Translations under genes and position numbers: made by a program
The notes under the pieces: model-generated
What the model saw: the letters and a program-made list of their open reading frames with translations, nothing else
Databases searched by the model: none
Told to the model about the DNA's origin: nothing
Source: Myxococcota bacterium
GTDB taxonomy: Bacteria > Myxococcota_A > Bradymonadia > UBA7976 > UBA1532
Length of the DNA stretch: 64,000 nt
Reading direction: 5' to 3'
Assembly (NCBI GenBank): GCA_963169045.1
Contig: CAUJDF010000091.1
Span: 124,001-188,000, forward strand
Shown here: positions 34,038 through 41,565 of the stretch, piece after piece
Layout: every line of letters begins with the position of its first letter
Numbering within the stretch: position 1 is the first letter of the stretch

Positions 34038-36926
34038 ATGCGGACGATCCGAGGCCTCCGCGGCGGAGCCTTCGTTCTCGTGCTCGGCCTGACGGCGTGC
34101 GGTGGCGAGGGCAGCGGCGACGACGACGCGCCGCCGCCGGCCGACGCGGGCCCCGACGCCGGCGGGGCCGGCGGCGAGGGCGGGCAGGGCGGCGCCGGCG
34201 GGGCGGGCGGCGAGGGGGGCGGCGGAGCCGGCGGCGCCGGCGGTCGGGGCGGCGACGGGGGCGCCGGTGGCGGTCCGGTGACCTGCGACCGCGGCGTGCC
34301 GGACGAAGACGGCGCGACCTGCGTCCACATGCTCCCGTGCGGCGAGGACGCCCACTGTCTCGAAGGGACGTATTGCGAGGGCGGCGCCTGCGTCGACGGC
34401 TGCGACGGCAACGACGACTGCGCCGAGCCCGGCCGGGGGTTCTGCTCGCCTTCGGGTCGTTGCGGCGCTTGCGGGACGGACGACGACTGCTTCGGCGGCG
34501 CCGCCTGCGATCCGCAGACGCTCGATTGCACCGAGCCGGCGGCCTGTACCGACAGCCGCGCCTGCGCGGAGGGCCGCGAGTGCGTCGACGGCGCCTGCGC
34601 CGACGCGTTCGACTGCAACGACGACGCGGCGGCCTGCGCTGGCCAGACCTGCCTCGAGAGCGGCGAGTGCGCGCCGGCGATCGACCGCTGCGCGACCGAC
34701 GACGAGTGCGCCATCGGCGAATACTGCCTCGAGCAGCAGGGCGGCGGCCGCTGCGGCCACTGCCGCAACGACGGCGACTGCGCCGAGGGTCAGACCTGCG
34801 TGCCCGCCGCCGCCGGCAACACCTGCGCCGAGCCGGACGTCTGCAGCGCCGACGACCAGTGCCTCGGCGCGCGCGCCTGCGCCGGCGGCGCCTGCGCCGC
34901 GCCGGCCTGCGACGACGACGGGCTCGAGCCCAACGACGCCCGGGACGCGCCGCGCGACATCGAGGGCGGCGTCACCTACCGTGGCCTGTCGAGCTGCAAC
35001 CCCGACTGGTACCGCTTCACGCTGCCCGCCGGTACGCTGGCGTCGATCGTCGTGCGCCAGGCCTCGCGCGAGGCCGACCTGACGTTGCGGCTGCTCGACG
35101 ACCAGGGCCGCGAGCTCGGCGCCTCCGACACCGGCCGCCTCACCGAGGCGCTCACCGCCGGTCCGTTCGGCAGCGAGCGCGCGCTCCTCGTCGGCGTCGT
35201 CCAGAAGGGGCCGGCGAGCGCCGTCGACTATGCGCTCGAGGTGCGCTACGCCGCCGAGGGCGACGCCTGCGCGGACGACGCGCGCGAGGGCGGCGCCGGC
35301 GACGACACCCGCGAGGCCGCGCCCGTCCTGCGCAACCCGGGCGAGCCGGCCCTCGGCGCCTCCCTGGCGGGCCGCATCTGCCCGATGGACGCCGACTTCG
35401 TCTGCTTCTGGGCCGACGCCGGCGATCGCATCAAGGTCGACGGCGAGGTGACCGCCGGCCCCGACTCGCTCGCCGTCGAGCTGCTCAACCCGGCCGGCGA
35501 CGTGGTGACGCCGAACGGGAGCATCCGCCGCGGCCAGTCGCGGCCGGCCTTCGGTCCGCAGAACGCGGCCGCCGGACGCTACTGCCTGCGGATCTCCTCC
35601 GAGGGCGTCGAGCCCGGCGCGTACCGCCTCGAGGTGAAGGTCGTGCCGCGCGCCGTCGAGACGTTCTGCACCGCCGGCGCGAACCTGCCGCTCGCCCAGG
35701 GGCGGGCGACGATCCGCGCCTCGCTGCCGGCGAACGACCTCTTCCGCCCGCTGTGCGCGCCGGGCGCCGACGGCGGCGAGGTCGCCTACAGGGTGAACGT
35801 CGCCGAGCCGAACCAGCTGCTGATCGCGCGCGTCTCGGGCCAGCCCGGCGGCACGCTCGGCGATCCCGCCGTCAGCATCCGTCGCGACTGCGAGACGGCC
35901 ACGTCCGAGATCGCGTGCGGCGACGACGGCGCCGATCCCGACGCGCCGCTCTTCGTGCGGACGAACCCCGCCGAGGCGCGGGTCGCGGTCGCGAACCCGG
36001 GCGAGTACACGATCCTCGTCGACGGCACGAACGTCGGCGCCCGCGCCGAGTTCCAGCTCGACGTCGAGACCCGGCCGCTCGCCGTCGCGCCGCGCAACGA
36101 CGCGTGCGACGCGGCCGAGCCGATCCAGCTCGCGAACGGCGCCGCCGAGGTGCAGGTCAACCTCGACCAGGCGCGCGACGATGTGCAGGGCGGCTGCCTC
36201 GCCGCGGGCGGCCCGGACGCGGTCTACGCGATCCACCTGGAACGCCCCGGTCGTGTCACGGTGCAGGTGCGCGGAATTCCTGCAGATTTTCCCGTGGGCG
36301 CCTACCTGCAGCGCGCCTGCGGCGACGGGACCATGGCGGCGGCGTGCGGCGTCGGCTTCGACGTCCCCGGCGTGCCCGCCGGCGACTACCTGCTCGTGAT
36401 CGAGGGCATCGGCCCCAATGCGCGCGGCCGCGTGACGGCGCAGGTGGCGGTCGAGTCGCAGGGCGAGCGGCCCGAGAACGACGTGTGCGCCTCGGCGCAG
36501 GTGCTCGATCCCGCCGGCGGCGTGCTCGACGGCGACACGCGCGGCGCGGCAGACGACTACGCGCTCGCCGACGGCAACCGCTGCACCGACGCCAACTCGA
36601 TCGGCGGCGACACCGTCTACAGCCTCGCGGTGCGCCGCGGCGAGCGCGTGGCGATCGCCGCCACGCCCGAGGGCGGCTGGGACCTCTCGCTCTATGTCGT
36701 GCGCGACTGCGCGACGTTCCAGCAGTCCTGCTTCGCGGGACACGACGGCGCGTTGACGGAGCGCGTGGCCTTCACGCCCCCCGCCGACGAGACCGTGTTC
36801 GTCGTGGTCGACGGCTCAAGTGGCGAGGCCGGCGCCTACCGCCTGGAGTGGGGGCCGCCCGCCTGCGGCGCCGACGCCGACTGCGGCGCCGCCCGCTGCC
36901 TCGACGGCTTCTGCGTCGATGAATAG
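34038..36926 (+). CDS. Gly-linker lipoprotein with Cys-rich and PPC-like domains
   Basis: The 962 residues begin MRTIRGLRGGAFVLVLGLTA with the lipid cysteine at 21 followed by a Gly/Glu/Asp linker to about residue 80; a GTG one codon upstream is an alternative start. Residues 85-300 hold some 35 cysteines in motifs like CGACGTDDDCFGGAACD and CRNDGDCAEGQTC. About five PPC-like beta domains follow, with SSCNPDWYRFTLPAGTL, CPMDADFVCFWADAGDR, YAIHLERPGRVTVQVRG and SLAVRRGERVAIAATPEGG. It resembles the 1102-residue lipoprotein at 18685-21993 in domain order, so the two are probably paralogous in design. Its stop is overlapped by the next gene by eight bases. Confidence 0.87.
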   Translation: MRTIRGLRGGAFVLVLGLTACGGEGSGDDDAPPPADAGPDAGGAGGEGGQGGAGGAGGEGGGGAGGAGGRGGDGGAGGGPVTCDRGVPDEDGATCVHMLPCGEDAHCLEGTYCEGGACVDGCDGNDDCAEPGRGFCSPSGRCGACGTDDDCFGGAACDPQTLDCTEPAACTDSRACAEGRECVDGACADAFDCNDDAAACAGQTCLESGECAPAIDRCATDDECAIGEYCLEQQGGGRCGHCRNDGDCAEGQTCVPAAAGNTCAEPDVCSADDQCLGARACAGGACAAPACDDDGLEPNDARDAPRDIEGGVTYRGLSSCNPDWYRFTLPAGTLASIVVRQASREADLTLRLLDDQGRELGASDTGRLTEALTAGPFGSERALLVGVVQKGPASAVDYALEVRYAAEGDACADDAREGGAGDDTREAAPVLRNPGEPALGASLAGRICPMDADFVCFWADAGDRIKVDGEVTAGPDSLAVELLNPAGDVVTPNGSIRRGQSRPAFGPQNAAAGRYCLRISSEGVEPGAYRLEVKVVPRAVETFCTAGANLPLAQGRATIRASLPANDLFRPLCAPGADGGEVAYRVNVAEPNQLLIARVSGQPGGTLGDPAVSIRRDCETATSEIACGDDGADPDAPLFVRTNPAEARVAVANPGEYTILVDGTNVGARAEFQLDVETRPLAVAPRNDACDAAEPIQLANGAAEVQVNLDQARDDVQGGCLAAGGPDAVYAIHLERPGRVTVQVRGIPADFPVGAYLQRACGDGTMAAACGVGFDVPGVPAGDYLLVIEGIGPNARGRVTAQVAVESQGERPENDVCASAQVLDPAGGVLDGDTRGAADDYALADGNRCTDANSIGGDTVYSLAVRRGERVAIAATPEGGWDLSLYVVRDCATFQQSCFAGHDGALTERVAFTPPADETVFVVVDGSSGEAGAYRLEWGPPACGADADCGAARCLDGFCVDE

Positions 36927-37569
36927 AGCGCTCGTCGCGGTCGGCGTCGCGGCGCTCGTCGCGGTCGGCGTCTGGTGGGCGACGCGCGCCCCGGAGACGC
37001 AGCCGTCATCGGCGCCTGCCCGGAGCGACGCCGCGCCCGCCGCCACCCAGGTCCGGCCGCTCGAGCCGATTCGCGGGGACGCGAGCGCGCCCGTCGCCGA
37101 CGCCGGGCCCATCGCCGACGCGGCGCCCACCGTCGAGAGCCTGGGGCTGACAGGCGTCCTCGGCCAGCCGGTCGAGCTCGCGGCGCCTTACGTTCGGACG
37201 TTGCCGGTCTGGCGAGTCGTGCGCGAGCGCGATCCGCCGATCTTCGAGAACCACCGCAAGGTGCGGGTGACGCTGCAGGTCGCCGACGGGCGCGTCATCG
37301 GGGCCCGCGCCACGTTCCCCCCCGACGCCCTCAGCGCGGACGTGCCGCCCATCGGCGAGGTCGTGATCGGCGGGCTCGCGCTGCTGCCCGGCGGCCCCTT
37401 GATGGAGCGCCTCGACGAGAACTCGCCGATCGACGTGTCCGGCGTCATCGAGTCGGAGCGCGGTGGCACGTTCTACTGGCGGGGCAAGCTGCGCGACGGC
37501 CTCGGCGACCAGCCCCGCGGCCCCGAGTGGTTCGAGATCCGCCCCACGCCGTTCGGCGCCGCCGAGTAG
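36919..37569 (+). CDS. Small membrane-anchored protein of unknown function
   Basis: The 216 residues begin MNRALVAVGVAALVAVGVWW, a single N-terminal hydrophobic helix that could be an uncleaved anchor or signal. A Pro/Ala/Asp linker to about residue 75 leads into a beta-rich domain with WRVVRERDPPIFENHRKVRV, VTLQVADGRVIGARATF and GGTFYWRGKLRDGLG. There are no cysteines and no recognised motifs. Its start codon lies eight bases inside the preceding lipoprotein gene, so the two are translationally coupled and probably work together, perhaps with this protein on the inner side of the outer membrane. I do not recognise the family. Confidence 0.75.
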   Translation: MNRALVAVGVAALVAVGVWWATRAPETQPSSAPARSDAAPAATQVRPLEPIRGDASAPVADAGPIADAAPTVESLGLTGVLGQPVELAAPYVRTLPVWRVVRERDPPIFENHRKVRVTLQVADGRVIGARATFPPDALSADVPPIGEVVIGGLALLPGGPLMERLDENSPIDVSGVIESERGGTFYWRGKLRDGLGDQPRGPEWFEIRPTPFGAAE

Positions 37570-37573
37570 GCGC

Positions 37574-40369
37574 TCACCCCTGGACGACGGACCGGGCGCG
37601 CGACAGGCGGGTGCGCGGCCGGGCCTCGCCTTCGCCGTCGACGTCGACGCCGAGCCAGACCACGTTGGGCAGGGGCGCGGGGAGGCGCTGCCGCAGGCCG
37701 AGCTGCACCTCGAACGCGCCCTTGTCGACGTCGACCCCGTCGAGGGTCTCCGTCCAGACGGGGGCGTTCGCGCCCTCCTCGGTGTAGAGGGCGAACGTCA
37801 TCGGCACGCGGCCCGACCAGATCTCGGGGCCCTCGAGCAGCACGGCCTCGAAGCGGAGCGCCGCCGGTGGCGGGCCGAGCGGTGCGGCGGGCGCGGCGGC
37901 CGCCTCGGGCACGTCGGCGCCCTGCGCCGGCGGACCGGCCTCTTCGAGGTCGACCGCGTCGACGTGCTCGTCGCCCTCGTCGGACGCCTCGGCGCCGCCG
38001 CCGAACAGCTTGCTGCGCAGGCGCGAGAGCAGGCCGCCGCCCTTCGGCTTGTCGAAGCGGCTCTTCTGCGGCCGGGCCGGCGCCTTCTCCTCCTCGGGCG
38101 GGGGCTCCTCGACGACCTCCTCCTTCACCGGGGCGATCTGCTCGAGCACCTGCAGCAGATCGAAGGCGTCGGCCTCGGTCCAGTCGGGATCGTGCGGCGA
38201 GCGCGGCAGCTTCGGCTCGCCGTAGGGCAGGCCCTTGACGGCGCCCCACAAGCGCGCCGCCACGTCCTTCACCCCGCCCCTGGCGTGCTGGGACGCGCCG
38301 TAGATGAGCTTGCGCGCGTTGCGGTGGTTGAGGTGGTAGAGCACCTCGAGCGCCGCCAGCTGCAGCCCCTGGTCGTCCTTGAACGGCTTGAACTTGGCGA
38401 CGAGCGCCGCCTCGTCGCTGGCGACGCTGCCGAGCATCGCGTTGAAGAACGCGAAGTACCGCTCGTGGTCGATGCGCGCGAGGTTGAGCGCCAGCGCGCG
38501 CTTCTCGCCGTCGGTCATGTGCGAGACCGGCGTCTGGCGCAGGTGGTTGACGAGGTAGAGGCCGAGCTTGCGGTCGGCGCTCCAGCCGATGCGCTCCATG
38601 ACCTGGACGCGGACGTCGGGGTCCTTGTCCTTGAGGTGGGCCAGCAGGATGCGGCGCAGGTCCTCGGTGTCGTCGAACGGCATCGTCCGCACGACCGAGC
38701 CGCGGACCGTCGCGTTCGGGTGCGCGCTGATCTTCTGGAGGAAGAGCAGCGCGTCGTTGTCCATGCCGGGCAGCAGCGAGACGATCGCCTCGACGAGCGG
38801 CGACTCGATCTCGCTTCGGCCCCAGAAGTACACGTCGTCGCCGAGGATGTGGCGCGACAGCGCCTGGCGGGCCGAGGGCGGCAGCGGGCCGGCCTCCATC
38901 AGCGTCGAGACGACGCGCATCAGGCCGGCGGCCCGCTCGTCGGCGGCCTTGATGCCGTGGGCCTGGGCCAGCGTCTCCTTGAGGGCGGCGCCGGTGTTGT
39001 CCTCGTCCTTGGCGACGAGCAGCGCATCGAGCGCCGACGCGTACGCCTGGCCCACGTCGGCCGTCTTGCACGCGCGCGCGGCGGCGAGGGCCTCGGACGC
39101 CGCGGCGCGGGCGTCGTCGTCGCGGCCGGCGGCGGCCAGCGTGCGCGTGGCCGCCGCCAGCGCGCGCGCCCGATAGAACGCCTCGGGGATCTTCCGCGCC
39201 TCGCGCAGGCCCTCGAGCGGGTCCATCGAGGCGAGCGTCTTCTCGTCGAAGCTGGCGCCGAGGTGGGCCGCCTGCAGGAAGTCGATGTCGCCGCCGACCA
39301 TCGAAATGCGCGAGAAGAACTCCTTGCCGCGCACCTTGCGGACCATGTCGAGGGCGCGCGCGAGGCGGGCCAGCTCGGACTCGCCGTCCTGGTCGGCGTC
39401 CTCGACCTGGGCGAGGAAGTCCTCGTCGGCGCTGGCCGCGTCCGGCGCGGGCGGCGGCTCCTCCTCGTGCACGGCGCCGCCGAGCGCGCGCTCGCGCTCC
39501 ACCTGCCGCAGGACGAGCTGGTACTCGTCGAACAGGCTGCGCGTGACGGTGAGGAGCGGCGTCTCGTCGAAGCGCGCCAGCAGGATCGAGACGACGTCGA
39601 GCTCCGGCGGGGCCTCGAGCGCCTCGTGCATCTCGGGCGCGTACAGCAGCAGCTGCCGCATCGCCTTCGCCTTGATGGCGTCGCCGCGCGTCCGCACGTA
39701 CTCGCGCCCGGAGAGCACGGGATCGGCGCCGCGGCGACGCATCTCGCGGGCGAGGCGCGCGTAGAAGAGCTTGACCTCCCACGAGACGGGGACGCGCCGG
39801 CCGATCTCGTCGGCGTAGAACAGGCAGTCGACGTTCGGGAAGTGGCCGCGGTCGAGCGCCTTGCGGAACTTGACCTCCTCCTCGGCGGCCGAGTCGCTGA
39901 TGCGCTCGCTCATCAGCTTGCAGAAACGCAGGAGCTCGGCGGCGTCGATCGTCGTCAGCAGCCGGACGGCGAGCAGGTTGCGGTGCTCGAAGGTCGCGGC
40001 GGCGCGGTTGATCATGGCCATCATGCCGTACTTGCGGCGGACGACCTTGAGCGCGTTGCGGGGATCGAGGAAGGCGTCGGTGCCCTCGCGCGCGACGAGC
40101 AGCTCCTGCAACGAGATGGGCTGCTCGTGGTACTCGATCGCCCAGACGTCCTCGACGCCGGTGGACAGCAGGTTGACGAACGTGATGCTCTGGCGCGCGC
40201 CGAACACCGACTTCATCAACGGGAAGACGTTCTCCCGCTCGGCGGCGGCCTCGGGGTGCTCCGGGATCCACGTCTTGAGGAGGCTGACGCCGGCCTTGCG
40301 GAGCTCCGCCTTCTCCTTCGCTTCCTCGGAGCGCCAGTCGTCGGCGCCGGTGAGGATGTCCGTCGACAT
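37574..40369 (-). CDS. HEAT-repeat protein with C-terminal tail-fibre-type beta module
   Basis: The 931 residues start MSTDILTGADDWRSEEAKEK. Residues 30-330 are helical with no clear family. Residues 380-740 form HEAT-like helical pairs (ISAHPNATVRGSVVRTMP, LKDKDPDVRVQVMERIGW, LAALEVLYHLNHRNARKL). A Pro/Glu-rich linker follows, and the last ~90 residues hold a beta module of the style DGVDVDKGAFEVQLGLRQRL then VVWLGVDVDGEGEARPRTRL, familiar from secreted and tail-fibre-like proteins. No signal peptide is seen, so it is probably cytoplasmic. It is divergent from a kynureninase-like gene with only 21 bases between start codons. Confidence 0.78.
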   Translation of the reverse strand: MSTDILTGADDWRSEEAKEKAELRKAGVSLLKTWIPEHPEAAAERENVFPLMKSVFGARQSITFVNLLSTGVEDVWAIEYHEQPISLQELLVAREGTDAFLDPRNALKVVRRKYGMMAMINRAAATFEHRNLLAVRLLTTIDAAELLRFCKLMSERISDSAAEEEVKFRKALDRGHFPNVDCLFYADEIGRRVPVSWEVKLFYARLAREMRRRGADPVLSGREYVRTRGDAIKAKAMRQLLLYAPEMHEALEAPPELDVVSILLARFDETPLLTVTRSLFDEYQLVLRQVERERALGGAVHEEEPPPAPDAASADEDFLAQVEDADQDGESELARLARALDMVRKVRGKEFFSRISMVGGDIDFLQAAHLGASFDEKTLASMDPLEGLREARKIPEAFYRARALAAATRTLAAAGRDDDARAAASEALAAARACKTADVGQAYASALDALLVAKDEDNTGAALKETLAQAHGIKAADERAAGLMRVVSTLMEAGPLPPSARQALSRHILGDDVYFWGRSEIESPLVEAIVSLLPGMDNDALLFLQKISAHPNATVRGSVVRTMPFDDTEDLRRILLAHLKDKDPDVRVQVMERIGWSADRKLGLYLVNHLRQTPVSHMTDGEKRALALNLARIDHERYFAFFNAMLGSVASDEAALVAKFKPFKDDQGLQLAALEVLYHLNHRNARKLIYGASQHARGGVKDVAARLWGAVKGLPYGEPKLPRSPHDPDWTEADAFDLLQVLEQIAPVKEEVVEEPPPEEEKAPARPQKSRFDKPKGGGLLSRLRSKLFGGGAEASDEGDEHVDAVDLEEAGPPAQGADVPEAAAAPAAPLGPPPAALRFEAVLLEGPEIWSGRVPMTFALYTEEGANAPVWTETLDGVDVDKGAFEVQLGLRQRLPAPLPNVVWLGVDVDGEGEARPRTRLSRARSVVQG

Positions 40370-40390
40370 CGTCGCTCCCCCGGGAGGGCC
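40370..40390. promoter_or_regulatory. Shared palindromic ribosome-binding region between divergent starts
   Basis: CTCCCCCGGGAG lies between two start codons that face away from each other. On the plus strand GGGAGGG serves the kynureninase-like ATG at 40391; on the minus strand GGGGGAG serves the HEAT-protein ATG at 40369. The region is too short to hold two promoters, so each gene's promoter must lie inside the other's coding sequence. Confidence 0.7.
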
Positions 40391-41530
40391 ATGAAATCCC
40401 ACTATACTGCATTTGTCCGCCCCGGCCGCATTCTGCTCACGGGGCACTCCCACCAGGCGTGGCCCGACGCGGCGCGCGACGGCCAGCTCGAGGCGTTCGA
40501 GGACGCGGCGGCCTGCGTCGACGACAAGTGGGCGCGGGCGGGGGAGGCGGCGAACGCGGTGCGCGCGGCGGTGGCGGCGCGGATCGGCGGTCGCGCCGAG
40601 GACGTGGCGCTCGCGGGCAGCACCCACGAGCTCGTGACGCGCTTCCTCTCGGCGCTCGACTGGACGCGCCGGCGCCACCTCGTGACCACCGCCGGCGAAT
40701 TCCACAGCATGGCGCGCCAGCTCGACCGCCTCGCCGAGGCCGGCGTCGAGGTCACGCGCGTGGCCGTCGATCCGCTCGACACGCTGGCGGACCGCCTCGC
40801 CGCCGCGGTGCGCGACGACACGGCGGCGCTGCTCGCCTCGACCGTGCTCTTCCGCACGTCGGCGGTGGTCCCCGGCCTCGAGATGACGGTGCGGACGGCG
40901 CGCGCCGCCGGTGCCGAGGTGCTGCTCGACGCGTACCACGCCTTCAACGTGCTTCCGTTTCGGATCGAGGACTTCGGGGCCGACGTGTTCGTGACCGCCG
41001 GCGGCTACAAGTACGCGCAGTGGGGCGAGGGGAACTGCTGGCTGCACGTGCCGGCAGGCTGCGCGCTGCGCCCCGTCTACACCGGATGGTTCGCCGACTA
41101 CGCGGCGCTCGGCGCCCGCCGGGAGGGCGCGGTGGGTTACGGCCCGTCCGGCGCCGAGCGCTTCGCCGGCAGCACCTACGACCCGACGAGCCACTACCGC
41201 GCCCGCGCGGTCATCCGCTTCTTCGACGCCCAGGATCTGACGGTCGAGCGGCTGCGGGCGATCTCGCTGCGGCAGACGGCGCGTCTCCGGTCGAGCCTGG
41301 CGCACCTCGACTTCGCCACGCCGGACGGCGACGCGGGGCGCGGCGGCTTCCTCGCGATCCGCCTGCCCGACGCCGCGGGCGCCGTGGCGCGCCTGCGCGC
41401 GCGCGGTGTCTTCACCGACGCCCGCGACGGCCTCCTGCGCCTCGGGCCGGCCCCCTATCTCGACGACGACGACCTGGACGCGGCCGCCCGGCACGTCGCC
41501 GAGATTGCGGCGGAATCGCGGCAGGGATAG
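40391..41530 (+). CDS. Kynureninase-like PLP enzyme (class V aminotransferase fold)
   Basis: The 379 residues begin MKSHYTAFVRPGRILLTGHS. LLTGHSHQAWPDAARDG, the FHSMARQLDRLAEAGVEV region, EVLLDAYHAFNVLPF (PLP-pairing Asp180, with His183) and TAGGYKYAQWGEG (Lys207 in the Schiff-base position) follow the kynureninase order. Kynureninases cleave kynurenine to anthranilate and alanine; related enzymes act on other amino acids, so the exact substrate is not certain. No other tryptophan-degradation gene is in the window. It shares a 21-base start region with a divergent HEAT gene and is followed after 35 bases by a second HEAT gene. Confidence 0.8.
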   Translation: MKSHYTAFVRPGRILLTGHSHQAWPDAARDGQLEAFEDAAACVDDKWARAGEAANAVRAAVAARIGGRAEDVALAGSTHELVTRFLSALDWTRRRHLVTTAGEFHSMARQLDRLAEAGVEVTRVAVDPLDTLADRLAAAVRDDTAALLASTVLFRTSAVVPGLEMTVRTARAAGAEVLLDAYHAFNVLPFRIEDFGADVFVTAGGYKYAQWGEGNCWLHVPAGCALRPVYTGWFADYAALGARREGAVGYGPSGAERFAGSTYDPTSHYRARAVIRFFDAQDLTVERLRAISLRQTARLRSSLAHLDFATPDGDAGRGGFLAIRLPDAAGAVARLRARGVFTDARDGLLRLGPAPYLDDDDLDAAARHVAEIAAESRQG

Positions 41531-41565
41531 AAAGATACAGAAGGACCGTACTCGCGGAGCGCACC

